From Hyperoodon ampullatus (lineage: Eukaryota > Chordata > Mammalia > Artiodactyla > Ziphiidae): a stretch of DNA of 64,000 bases. The DNA is taken from positions 97,238,942 to 97,302,941 of the forward strand of contig OX457056.1 in assembly GCA_949752795.1 (NCBI GenBank), read 5' to 3'. Positions 33,416-43,960 of this stretch are shown piece by piece. The notes below the pieces were generated by a model, which saw nothing but the letters and a program-made list of their open reading frames with translations, made no database searches and was not told the origin of the DNA. Both the position numbers and the translations under genes were made by a program. Position 1 is the first letter of the stretch, and each line of letters opens with the position of its first letter.

Positions 33416-33741
33416 GAGCTGTCCAATACAGTAATGTAGCTACTGAGCATTTGAAACGTGGTTAGTCCAAAGTGAATTGTGCTGTAAGTGTAAATACACA
33501 CCAGATTTTGAACAGCTAGTATGAAAAATTATATAAAATACCTTATTATTAATAAATCAATTAATTAATAAATACCTTATTTATTTTGTTGTATTGATTG
33601 GTCTAAGTATAAATATATTTTAAGATTAATTTTATGTTTATTTTTACATTTCTTAAGGTGGCTACTAGAAAATTTTAAATACATATCTGCCTTTTATTTG
33701 TAGTTCACATTATGTTTCTGTTGGACAATACCGGTCTAGAG
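33416..33741. mobile_element. Non-autonomous DNA transposon fossil (hAT-like)
   Basis: Imperfect terminal inverted repeats: GAGCTGTCCAATA at the left end against TTGGACAATACCGGTC at the right. The interior has the 'AGCATTTGAAACGTGGTTAG' and 'GTGGCTACTAGAAAATTTTA' blocks of a well-known short mammalian element whose ends read 'GCTGTCCAATA'. Its interior is AT-rich and has no coding capacity. It appears hAT-Charlie-like, but the exact name is not certain. Confidence 0.55.
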
Positions 33742-35143
33742 CTACTAAGAAAAGTAGTCTTCACAGGGAATATAAAGTAAGATGGGTCTGGGGATTCTAG
33801 GCTTCTCTTGGTAGAAGCAGAGACAATTTTATGCCAGTAACACAAGCTTTTAAGTTCATAATCTTATACAAGCTTTACACATCTTTGTGCCCAGAAAGAT
33901 ATATGGATCAAAGTTATGACTCACAAGTGGATGGTGGTATATTTATATTGATGCTTTACAATTTCTATAGGGAATTTTGTTTAAAGTTTTATTTAGATGT
34001 TCTCAGCTTTTATTCTAGGTCTTGAACAATTTTACTTCAAAATTTTAATTCATTATTAGCTAGACTGGGAAACTTGTAATATTTTCAAGGCTTATTCTTA
34101 TATTCTTTTTTTTAGTACTTATCTATCACTTTGAAAAAAATTTAAATATAACAGAGCTTAGGTAAGGATTGGTTTTAATTTATTTCAGATCTATGACAAC
34201 GATTTCAAAAGGTTCTTAATAAAGAAGACTTGAATATTTTTTAAATTTTGAGAAAACAGAATTTCAATATGCTTATTACTTTTCTCTCTGCTATATTCTT
34301 CCTTAATTTTCTCTTACATGAGTTTCTGGAAACCATCTGCAAGGTATGCCAAGTACTACAAAACTGAACAGGACTCTTGGGGTTTCCTGCATGCCATTTG
34401 GTCCCATTATAATGAAATCTAAATCCCAGATCCCAATACTTTGTGGCTATTAACATTCTATTGAACTTTATAAAAGAACTAAGCTATATAAACCCTTGTA
34501 CCTAACTGAAGTTGTATTGAGATAATGATATTCTGTTTTCTAAGAAAAGGATACCTGCTTCCTATTCCATGCAAAGTATTGCAATATCCAGCATTTGATG
34601 CTGCAAGAAGGATTTGTAGAGGCTGCTCTCAGAATTTGCAGCCCCCAAAGTACCAGCTGGAGAAAGGTGAGGAATGGCAATCTCATGATCTTTTAGTTTT
34701 GATGATGCAGCATGCAACACCGTACTTTGTGTATGATGGTTACCAATATTTATATCACTTAATTTGACTAGGAAACATGTACTTCAGAGAAAGATCTTTT
34801 CATAGGTTAGGAGGAACATACTGCTGGGTTTTTCTGTAAGTCAGCCTTAGCATAAGCCAACGACAGATAGGCAACCTATTTGAAGTGGAACAATAAAAAT
34901 GGTTTTTATAAGGTAAACCCTGGGGTGGAGAAACCTTGGAGAGATTACAACAGACTGGGAAAATCTAGACCAACCTTATTAATACAAAGAAGCCAATATA
35001 TTATGGACAAAAATTTCTGATTTCAAGAGCTAATACACAGTAAATTTCAGATTATCTTTTTCTTTTGTAGTATATTCAATTAAAGATTTCTGAGTTGTAG
35101 GCCATCAATGATGTGGGGATTTAATAGGAAATAATAATTAGAA
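33742..35143. other. Unannotated intergenic sequence
   Basis: About 1.4 kb with no recognised gene or repeat. One plus-strand open frame (34525-34767, 80 codons) has balanced composition but no recognisable family, and is most likely chance. Confidence 0.4.
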
Positions 35144-35145
35144 TA

Positions 35146-36432
35146 TTGAGTTGGCCAAAAAGTGCCTTCGGTTTTTAAGTAAAAGACACATTTTTCATTT
35201 TCACCATGAACTTTATTGAACGTATTCACCCTTTTGTTCCACCACCTTCTGCCATTTTTCAGGCAACTTCATAATTCCATCTTCCCAAAACTTTTTATCT
35301 TTTTGAGCAAAGAACTGTTCCAGGTGCCTTTTACAGTCTTCCAGGGAATTGAAATTTTTTCCATTAAGAGAATTTTGTGCAAGAGAATTTTGTAAAGACC
35401 AAAATAAATGGAAATCCGAAGTTGCCATGTCTGGGGAATACGGTGGTGGAATCAGAACTTCCCAGCCAAGCTGTAACAGTTTTTGCTTGGTCATCAAAGA
35501 AACATGCAGTCTTGCATTATCCTAATGGAAGATTAATGCATTTTCTATTGACTAATTCCGGATGCTTCTTGTTTCGTGCTGCTTTCAGTTGGTCTAATTG
35601 GGAGCAGTACCTGTTGGAATTATTCGTTTGGTTTTCCGGAAGGAGCTCATAATAGAGGACTCCCTTCCAATCCTACCATATACACAACATCACCTTCTTT
35701 GGATGAAGACCGGCCTTTGGTGTGGTTGGTGGTGGTTCATTTTGCTTGCCCCATGATCTTCCATTCAACATTATTGTACAGTATTCACTTTTCATCTCCG
35801 GTCACAATTTGTTTTAAAAACAGAACTTTTCATTACGTTTCAGTAGAGAATATCATGCAGAAATAGGGTCAAGAAGGTTTTTTTCACTTAACTTATGTGG
35901 AACCCAGACATCAAAGCGATTCACATAACCAAGTTTGTGCAAATGATTTTCAATGCTTGATTTGGATATTTTGAGTACGTTGGCTATCTCCTGCATGGTA
36001 TAACGTTGATTGTTCTCAGTTAATGTCTCGATTTGATTGCTATCAACTAAATTGGTCTACCTGACCATGGAGCATCATCCAGCAAGAAATCTCCAGCACA
36101 AAACTTTGCAAACCACTTTTGACACATTCGATCAGTCACAGCACCTTCTTCATACACTGTACAAATCTTTTTTTTTGCGTTTCAGTTGCTTTTTTACCTT
36201 TCTTGAAATAATAAAGCACAATATGCTGAAAATGTTGCTTTTTTCTTCCATCTTCAACATTAAAATAGCTATACAAAAATTCACCAATTTTGATGTCTTT
36301 TTTTAAATGCATGTTGATATTACAGCTTTCACATACAATCTAACAAAATTGTTTCAAATGAAGTTAAAGACAACTAAGTGCTACTAGAGCCATCTTACAG
36401 AAAAAAACGGATGAAGATTTTGGCCAACCCAA
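35146..36432 (-). mobile_element. Mariner (Tc1/mariner) DNA transposon, full length, 1,287 bp
   Basis: Both ends are present. The left end starts TTGAGTTGGCCAAAA and the right end, reverse complemented, starts TTGGGTTGGCCAAAA. They are imperfect inverted repeats of about 30 bp. TA dinucleotides at 35144-35145 and 36433-36434 are the expected target duplication. The length of about 1.29 kb is standard for mariner. A broken transposase gene lies inside on the minus strand. Mariners move by cut-and-paste and often enter genomes by horizontal transfer. The element is near-complete in length but dead in coding, and a 121-bp deletion derivative of the same family lies about 1.1 kb to the right. Confidence 0.95.
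35213..36300 (-). pseudogene. Mariner transposase, broken (D,D34D)
   Basis: The C-terminal 94 codons (35497-35213) are intact and include the PPYSPDMATSDFHLF block. The second catalytic Asp (35519-35521, in DNAR) and the third (35414-35416) are exactly 35 codons apart. That is the D34D spacing that defines mariner. An in-frame TAG (35522-35524) sits immediately before DNAR. The first catalytic Asp lies in a VTGDEK block (35794-35796), followed two codons later by TGA (35785-35787) where the family has Trp. The distance between the first and second Asp is 275 nt, not a multiple of three, so at least one frameshift lies between. The N-terminal DNA-binding part extends to about 36300 in decayed form. 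No active protein is possible. Confidence 0.9.
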
Positions 36433-36454
36433 TAATTGCTTAAAATAAAATATT

Positions 36455-36550
36455 TTTAGAAGCTTACTGTAAGTCAGGCTATTCTTCTAAGTGGTTTACC
36501 TACATGTATTAATTTAATCATTAAAATAACTATTAGGTGAACTTTATTTA
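36455..36550 (-). repeat. MIR-like fragment, left part of a split copy
   Basis: 'GTGGTTTACCTACATGTATT' and 'TCATTAAAATAACTATTAGG' match the antisense MIR middle. The expected continuation ('TTTTATAGATGGGTAACTAG') appears only at about 37475, after two L1 insertions, and is then cut again by the small mariner at 37515-37635. See the parts at 37455 and 37638. Confidence 0.55.
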
Positions 36551-36591
36551 TTTATTTTTATGTTCCAGGAAATCATCTTATTTATTTATTT

Positions 36592-36940
36592 GTTTATTAT
36601 TATTATTTTTTTACAACTTTATTGGAGTATAATTGCTTCACAGTGATGTGTTAGTTTCTGCTTTATAACAAAGTAAATCAGTTATACGTATACATCTGTT
36701 CCCATATCCCTTACCTCTTGCATCTCCCTCTCTCCCACCCTCCCTATCCCACCCCTCCAGGTAGTCACAAAGCACCGATCTGATCTCCCTGTGCTATGCG
36801 GCTGCTTCCCACTAGCTAGCTAACTTACGGTTTGGTAAAACAGGGATAAAGACACAGACCTACTTGAGAATGGACTTGAGGATATGGGGAGGGGGAAGGG
36901 GAAGCTGTGACAAAGCGAGAGAGAGGCATGGACATATATA
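36592..36940. mobile_element. L1 3' fragment with 5' inversion (twin priming)
   Basis: The left part (36592 to about 36832) is an antisense L1 3' end ('TTATTGGAGTATAATTGCTT', 'AGTCACAAAGCACCGATCTG', 'CCCACTAGCTAGCTAACTTA'). The right part (about 36836-36940) is the adjoining upstream L1 segment in sense orientation ('ATGGACTTGAGGATATGGGG', 'GAAGCTGTGACAAAGCGAGA'). Exact 18-bp TSDs (CATCTTATTTATTTATTT) lie at 36574-36591 and 36941-36958. Such a structure arises when both cut target strands prime on the same L1 RNA (twin priming). Confidence 0.88.
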
Positions 36941-36994
36941 CATCTTATTTATTTATTTAATCTTTAAAGTGTGTTCCAATCTGGTCATTTTATT

Positions 36995-37453
36995 TTCTTT
37001 TTAAAATTTTTATTTTTATACAGCAGGTTCTTATTAGTTATCTATCTTATACATATTCGTGTATATATGTCAATCCCTATCTCTCAATTCATCCCGCCAT
37101 TCCCCCACTATCCTCTCTTTGTGTCCATACATTTGTTCTCTACATCTGTGTCTCTATTTCTGCCTTGCAAACCGGTTCGTCTGTACCATTTTCTAGATTC
37201 CACATTTATGCGTTAATATATATTTGTTTTTCTCTTTCTGACTTACTTCACTCTGTATGACAGTCTCTAGGTCCATTCACATCTTTACAAATGACACAAT
37301 TTCATTCTTTTATTGTTGAGTAATATTCCATTATATATATGTACCATATCTTCTTTATCCGTTTGTCTGTCGATGGACATTTAAGTTGCTTTCATGACCT
37401 GGCTATTGTAAATAGTTCTGCAGTGAACATTGGGGTGCATGTATCTTTTGAAT
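36995..37453 (-). mobile_element. L1 3' fragment (antisense), 5'-truncated
   Basis: Starts with the antisense L1 3' end 'TATACAGCAGGTTCTTATTA'. It passes through the 3'UTR block 'TTTCTCTTTCTGACTTACTT' into decayed ORF2 end sequence ('GTCTGTCGATGGACATTTAA', 'GCTATTGTAAATAGTTCTGC') and stops at about 37453. It lies directly right of the twin-primed L1 and splits the same MIR. TSDs are not clear. Confidence 0.8.
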
Positions 37454-37454
37454 A

Positions 37455-37690
37455 GGTAAGTTTTAATATAATTATTTTTATAGATGGGTAACTAGGGCAT
37501 CAAGAGTTAAAGTATTGGGTTGAACAAAAAGTTTGTTTAGTTTTAAGTAAAAATAAATGACACATTTTTCATTTTCATGAAGAACTTTATTGAACAACAT
37601 ATTCACTAACTGAACAAACTTTTTGACCAACCCAATAATTGCCCAAAGTAGATATGGAGGTGGTGGTAAGCTAGAGGTTAGGTTCATACT
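37455..37690 (-). repeat. MIR-like fragment, right part, split by a small mariner
   Basis: 'ATTTTTATAGATGGGTAACT' and 'AGTTAAAGTA' are followed, after removal of the 121-bp insert, by 'ATTGCCCAAAGTAGATATGG'. This restores the antisense MIR order (the family has 'GTTAAGTAACTTGCCCAAGG' here). It belongs with the left part at 36455-36550. Confidence 0.55.
37515..37635. mobile_element. Mariner deletion derivative (MITE-like), 121 bp
   Basis: Inverted ends read TTGGGTTGAACAAAAAGTTT at the left and, reverse complemented, TTGGGTTGGTCAAAAAGTTT at the right. TA lies on both sides (37513-37514, 37636-37637). The interior keeps the 'ACACATTTTTCATTTTCAT' and 'GAACTTTATTGAAC' blocks of the left end of the mariner at 35146. 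It then jumps straight to the right inverted repeat. About 1.15 kb, including nearly all of the transposase gene, is missing. Non-autonomous: it could only have moved with transposase supplied in trans. Confidence 0.92.
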
Positions 37691-38194
37691 TGTGTGGGGA
37701 GACTAACAAATAAGGTAAAACAAGGCCTAAAATAGGTGATCCTATTTATCTCTGGAATGTATAGGCTGCATGGCTACAACTTGCTGAGTCTGCTTGAAAT
37801 AGGAAATGAAGGATCACTTTTGCAATAGCTGTAACCCCAAGCCAGGAATGAACTTTGCTTTAGAGAGCACTGTATGTCTAACGTTTTCTCTAAAAAGTCA
37901 AGCTTCTGGAACTTAAGCAATGACTTTTCATGAGATGTGATCTATAGAATCTTGAGTTTATGATCATACAGGGGCTTCCGTTTTTTTCTATATGCTAGTT
38001 GGGAGAGAGCAGATCTAGTAACACTTTCTTAGCAGGGGATGGGGGCCTTCAGGAACTCTGTATTTATTAGTGGGTAAAACTTCACTCACTTGCATAAGTC
38101 CTATTTTCCTGAAAATTCAGAGATCATAGGTGATTTTACATGTTTACCAGCCCACATTACTCATTTTATCTGAACTTAGCTAGGGTGCCATAAG
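37691..38194. other. Unannotated intergenic sequence
   Basis: No gene or confident repeat. Confidence 0.4.
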
Positions 38195-38415
38195 TGCTTA
38201 CCATATTTTAGGTACTGCACACTTTACATATCTCATTTCACTTAATCCTTAAAGCAATCCTGAGGGGTAAGTATTGTCTTTATTTTTCTGACAGAGAAAC
38301 GAAGGGTCAGAGAAATTAAGTAATGTGTCCCAGGCCACATAGCATCTAATTGACAGGGTTACGAACCCAGGCATCTTTGACTCCAAAACCTGTATGTTTA
38401 ACCCCTCTATGTTTC
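38195..38415 (-). repeat. MIR-like ancient SINE (antisense), well preserved
   Basis: Nearly complete antisense MIR order. 'ATATCTCATTTCACTTAATC' and 'CAATCCTGAGGGGTAAGTAT' come first, then 'GACAGAGAAACGAAGGGTCA' and 'AGAAATTAAGTAATGTGTCC'. 'GGGTTACGAACCCAGGCATC' follows, and last the 'CCTGTATGTTTAACCCCT' end. Confidence 0.78.
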
Positions 38416-40276
38416 ATAAACACAAGCTCAAAGTTTAGTTTCAAAGATATAAGCCCTTAAAAAAGAAGAGGAGACATAAGATTTACTTTTTTTTTGTAAG
38501 ATGGAAACATTAAAAACTTAGTTTATTAAACTGAATAATTGATACATAAATATTACTTGAGAAAATTTATAAATTAAAATCTAGAGAGAAATAAAACTTT
38601 TTAAATCAATATTGCATAACTTCAAATTTGACAGGAAAAAAGAATTTTGTTTTAGCTATGGCCAAGTGGCAGTCTACTTAATCTGGGAAACAAATATCTA
38701 TGACAACATCAGTATCTTGACTACAGTTTTATTGCTTAAATGCCCAGGTTTCTTTCTGTGAGTGATTTTCGGTGTCTATTGTGCTGTTATTTTACTCTTA
38801 CTTATTTTTTACGATTTAAAATATGTTCACATCCAGCACCAATGTTACCCAAGCATTCATTATTTAGTATTGCTAATGTCCCTAATAAAAATCATTCCTA
38901 AAATCATTAATTGTGAGTCAGAAATTACAGGTGACAAAACAGTACCAAAAAAAAAAAAAAAGACCAAGTAAATAACGTGACACACTCTGAGGTTAATTTA
39001 GAGTTGTATACGCTACAAAATGCAGAGGTGATGCAACAATTTTTAAAAGAAAACTAAAGCAGAAATGCTTATAATTTAAAAACCTATATATTAAGCAGGC
39101 AAGGATGATTTAAAAAATGCTGGTGATATGGATCCAAGATCCACACCATTATCAGCACAGAAAGTATGTAGATTCATGTGCTCTGGGAATGCCTCTTGCA
39201 TACTTTATATTTATTCCTCTGGAGAAAAATAAGTTATGAATGATATAAATTTTGAATTACAAGACTTCTTCAAGAATATATCTCTAGCACAAAATGCATG
39301 TATTCTCTCTTCAAGATTGTCAAAGTGCTAATTTTACATCATCCTCATTGAAGAGATATTGAAATCTACCTAAAATAAGGGTATTTTAAGTAAAGGTTGG
39401 TTTGTAAAAACCAACTAGAAATTAATTTTTCCCTGTAGTTTGTTTTGGTTTTATAAAACATAGTCGGTTTAGTTGTTATCAAAATCCTCAACAATTATTT
39501 ATTACATCCTGTTGTATTTATGTTATGAATGTTTTGTTATACAGGTTCAACTGCTTTAAAAATAAGTTACATAAGTGATGTAAAATTATAGCTAACGGAT
39601 ACTTCATACTATTTTGTAAATCAAATACAGTATTTCTGATGGGGTCAGTTTCAACAGCAGGTTTTGTTTGTATGAGGTTCTGTGTGTGTGTTGTTGTTTG
39701 TATCAAATACGTAGGTGGTCAAACTTCCCTACAGAAGAATATTTCTTTACAGGGGTTCTGTGGCATCATTAGAAATATGGAGACTATTATATATCACTTT
39801 TGCCTTGATATAAAATGTTCCAAGTGTGCTTAGATATTACAATTATTCCAACATGATAATTAAAATGTTTATTATAATTATTAATGCCTGTTTTCCATTT
39901 TTAGTCTTTTCCCCCTTATCCCTGTTCTGGTCTATTCCTTTTACCATATTTAGTTAATATACTCTATTTTATAGTTTTTTTTTAAATCCTGAGAGAGAAT
40001 TCTTTTTAAAAAAATTAAATTTCTCAATTAACATGATTAAATAAACTTTTCCTCTATTATTAATAATTTAAGCACTGTGCTATAGCACATAATATTTGCT
40101 TTTTGATTATAGTTTTGAAAGTTATAAATAGAATTGAACAAAATCAACTAACTGGAAATATATAGCGTTTCTTTCTGCGTTTACTTCTCCCATTCTTCCT
40201 ATCCCCTTCCTGTCTCCTACCCTCCTTTGGCATATTCCTCTTTCTCTTAAAACAGTTAAAAATCTTTAACACAGAT
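38416..40276. other. Unannotated AT-rich sequence
   Basis: About 1.9 kb without recognised gene or repeat. It includes an A15-like run at about 38948-38962 and a T-rich stretch near 39970. Confidence 0.4.
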
Positions 40277-40284
40277 AAATGCTA

Positions 40285-40290
<6 letters not shown>

Positions 40291-40329
<39 letters not shown>

Positions 40330-40519
40330 GGTACGCGGGCCTCTCACTGTCGTGGCTTCTCCCGTTGCGGAGCACAGGCTCCAGACACGCAGGCTCAGCG
40401 GCCACGGCTCACGGGCCCAGCCGCTCCGCGGCATGTGGGATCTTCCCGGACCGGGGCACGATCCCGTGTCCCCTGCATCGGCAGGCGGACTCTCAACCAC
40501 TGCACCACCAGGGAAGCCC
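40291..40519 (-). mobile_element. CHR-type SINE, short subtype (antisense), young-looking
   Basis: Pure poly(T) run (39 T including TSD bases, 40289-40327), then 'GCGGTACGCGGGCCTCTCAC' and a body that keeps many CpGs. The head is intact. Exact 14-bp TSDs AAATGCTATAGCTT lie at 40277-40290 and 40520-40533. The long uninterrupted tail and retained CpGs suggest this is among the most recent insertions in the window. Confidence 0.95.
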
Positions 40520-40533
40520 AAATGCTATAGCTT

Positions 40534-41148
40534 TATAGAAACACTTTGTACTGACTTGTGCTCAGTTTTAGCAGAGTATTTTTCAACTTAAATAAATCAG
40601 CATTTATATTTAATGAAACAACCATCAGAATATAAAAACATTAGATTATGTCTGTGAAGCATTAGAAAAAAGCCAAACATTTAAAAAAGTTTGTGCTTCT
40701 GAGTCCAGCCATGGCACCACCTCAGTTCTTCCATTTCCCCTCCATAGAAACTGCTTGAGGGGCTGGGGAAAGCAAACCAGTTCTTACCGCTGACTTTTTC
40801 CAACTGCCCTGAAGTTAGGGTTCAACTGGGAAGGAGAGTATTGATCCTCATTTCATTTAGGAGTTATATTTGGTCTGCCCTGGGCCATGCATCTGAACCA
40901 TATAGTGACAGTTCCCACCAGGTCTTAACTGAAACCTAGGGACCCAGTTAAGTAGGTGACCCAGTCGAAGTTTCTGGGCCCTGTTTTAACCCAGAGTATG
41001 CAAAACAAGACTGGTGTCAGCAACCTGTCAGACACATTCTTGAATATCGTGTACTGTGTCAATTCCACAACATGTTTACAAGATAACAAGGGACACACTG
41101 AGACCACTGAAACAACTGACAATTTCTCTATATTGTGAGCAAAAGTAT
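40534..41148. other. Unannotated intergenic sequence
   Basis: No gene or confident repeat. Moderately GC-richer than its flanks at about 40700-40950. Confidence 0.4.
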
Positions 41149-41612
41149 TTTCAATGGTTATTTTCATGTGTCAAGTTGGTTAAGCTATGTTACCTGTTAG
41201 TCAAGCAAATACTAATCTAGGTGTTGCCGTGGAGATAGTTTGTAGATGTGGTTAACACTACCACCAGTTGACTTTAAGTTAAAGAAATTACCTTGGTAAT
41301 GTAGGTGGGCTTCATCCAATTGGCTGAAAAACCTAATGAGAAAAAACCGAGTTGTTTTTTGTTTTTATCTGAAGGAGGAGAAATTCTTTCTCACATTTGC
41401 AGCATCAGCTCCTGCCTGAAAGTTTCCAGACTGACCTGCCCTTCGTCAGTCTCCGTAAGCACATAAGCCAATTCTTTGAAACAAATCTCTTTATTTTATA
41501 GATGGTAGTTAGATAGATAGGTAAATAAATAGATAGATAGATAGATAGAGACACAGATACAGATGTAGATGTCACAGGTTCTGTTTCTCTGGAGAACCTT
41601 AACTAATACAGT
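41149..41612 (+). repeat. MLT1-like MaLR solo LTR (sense)
   Basis: It begins with a 'TCAATGGTTATTTTCATGTGTCAAGTTGG' region (in part) and has 'GTGGGCTTCATCCAATTGGC' and 'CAGCATCAGCTCCTGCCTGA' blocks. It ends 'CTGTTTCTCTGGAGAACCTTAACTAATACAG' (in part). This is the hallmark order of MLT1-class LTRs of the ERVL-MaLR group. A (GATA)n tract lies just before the 3' end. No internal sequence is attached. Confidence 0.8.
41511..41550. repeat. (GATA)n microsatellite inside the MLT1-like LTR
   Basis: AGATAGATAGATAGATAGAT with AAAT interruptions. It sits where MLT1 LTRs normally carry a short TATC/GATA-rich run, which here has expanded. Confidence 0.85.
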
Positions 41613-42344
41613 ATTATTTACACGGTGCTCTGTAAAAGCATTCTTCTTTGCTAGCAAAGCTAGTTTTTTAACTTTTCCAATATACAAGGCATCATCTAGG
41701 TTGTTTTTTAAGTCGAATGTAATATTGTTAAAAGACTATAGTAAGAAAATAGGACTGACACCTGTCAATTTTTGTCTCATAATACTGATTGCATGATATG
41801 ATTTTGACTACAGTATATGATTCATATTATAACAATATGACTCTAGTCTGTACTTTCAATTATGTTTGATCTGTAGTACTTCTCTTTTACCCCACAACTC
41901 TAATTTTGCTATCGTTTAAATTTTGCTTTAGTTCCTCTGATATTTCCACTAGTTATATTTGCTCTGCAGTTATTAAAATCATTCCTTTAGCTTGAAAAGG
42001 GAAAAGGAATTGGTTTTATCTTATCTGTCAAATTTAATAATTTTACAGTGCTATCCGGAAGGCTAAGGCTAAGGATTTTTAGTCTATGTTCCTGATCAGT
42101 AGGAATAATTGATGTCTTTGATATCTGCCTTGTGTGTGGAAGAAAAGAGGCAGAAGAAAATATAGTGCTTTTGGGAAACTGTTATCTATATGGTGGTGCT
42201 GGAAAAATCCTTATCACAAGCCCTGATCTCTCCTCTGAGCTCTAAATCTAGACCCAATGACTTCTAGATTTTTCTTCTAAATGGCACTGCCATTAATATA
42301 ATCATCTAAACCAGAAAAGATACTCATCTTAAACTCCTTTTTTC
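41613..42344. other. Unannotated intergenic sequence
   Basis: No gene or confident repeat. Confidence 0.4.
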
Positions 42345-42590
42345 TCTATGTCCTTCATTCTAGCTGACACTGAGCGTTGACAATTCTGCTTTCTAAACAT
42401 TTATCTGTCTACCCCTCATATGCAGCCTTGTGTATGCTCCTATCACAGCACTTAGTTAAAGGTTACTTTTTAACTCTTCCACTAAACAATACATATCTTA
42501 AGAACAGACATTCACTTTTATCTTGCATAGCTAGTGGCTAAAACAGTGTATGACACCGAGCAAATTATCAATAAATGTTTGTTAAGTGTA
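42345..42590 (+). repeat. L2 LINE 3' end (decayed)
   Basis: 'CTATCACAGCACTTAGTTAA' and 'TATCTTAAGAACAGACATTC' lead to the terminal 'AATTATCAATAAATGTTTGT' signature of sense L2. Confidence 0.62.
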
Positions 42591-43945
42591 TGGGCATCCT
42601 CTATAAAGACTTTTCCATCCCCAGCAAGATTAAGTCTAATTTAATTTCCACCTCTGTCTGTGTTCTTAATTCCTCCTAAATACTTGCTACAAGGGACTGG
42701 GGAACTTGTTTTCACTTATTTGTTAGCATGACTGTCTCAAACTAGTACATGTTAAATTATTTACAGAAAGCACATCCCAAATCTTTTCTATACCACTTGG
42801 ACCCAAGCACGGTTCTTGATTTTTATTCTCTCAACAAAAGTCCAATTATAGGAAAAGACAACAAGAATTCTTGAGGAAAGAAAGAATCAGGAAAGGTGCT
42901 TATAGTCTAGGTTCCAGATGCATTTTCAGGCACAGAGGATGAATTCTGTGTTTTAAATATTTATTGTTATTAATTTTACTCAGAATATAAACTTGGCTGT
43001 TCTGGATCAGAAACAGATTAGTTATTATTATTTAAGTGACACTAAAAACACTGGCCCTCTTTGCCCTGGTTTTACCCCTGAGATGACACATTGAAAATCA
43101 GATGAAAAAATCTAGTGTATGTATGGCCAAATATTCCATAGGGAGGGACGAGAAAAATGAATTTTCTCTGCTTATATACAGTATAGGAGGCGCAAAAACC
43201 TCTGTCCTTTGGAGATGGGTTGAAAATGATTCTGAGATCTCATTCTAACCACATGGAAAGAATTCTGGGTTCTCACTCTTGGGGCCAGATATACCCAGTG
43301 TTTCTGGATTCCAGTACCTAGAGATGTCTTTAAGGTCCTGGGCATGATTTTCCCTTGAAATATAAACATCCATCTCAGGAGTTAGGTAAACTCTCTGGAG
43401 TGCTCTCATGATCTATGTAGGTGAATATTAACCTCCCAATACTTGCTGTTAGTCCAGGGTCCCAAGTTTTAGGAAAATTTATTCAGAACGCTTCAGCTCT
43501 GTGGAAACACACAAATATTTCCTCTAAATTGCCACAGTGTGGCTGTGATCTTTTAAGACCCAGCCACCCCAGTGAAGTGTGTCCTGAGGAGCCATAGCTG
43601 AACATGGGGATGTGAACTAAGATAACCAAAATGTAGAAGCTTTAAGGCTTGTGCAGGGAATGATACCAAAATAGGTATCTCTGCAGAGTGGAGAGGCATC
43701 TGTGTGACTTTACAAATATAAGCTTAAATGATGATGCTATGGCAAAGAGTAGCAACCAGATGATTGGAATAAAGTAAAAATAGTTATAATATCAGAATAT
43801 TATGAATTTTATACCCCATACACACTCCTAAAGCATTAGGTCTAACAAATGAAAAATCTTAAATAAAAATATTAGTACATCAATTGAGTGCTCCATTAAA
43901 ATGATGACACATGATTACTTAGAATTTTTTTCCAGCAGTGACTAT
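42591..43945. other. Unannotated intergenic sequence
   Basis: About 1.35 kb, no gene, no confident repeat. Confidence 0.4.
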
Positions 43946-43960
43946 AAGACAGTTTAAAGT

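Noticed and set aside
34525..34767. Plus-strand 80-codon open frame with balanced composition
   Set aside because: No recognisable domain, no splice or poly(A) context, and a length expected by chance in 64 kb of AT-rich DNA.
35146..36432. Mariner transposase as a possibly domesticated host gene
   Set aside because: There are in-frame stops next to two catalytic motifs and a frameshift between the first and second Asp, with no sign of a fused host exon.
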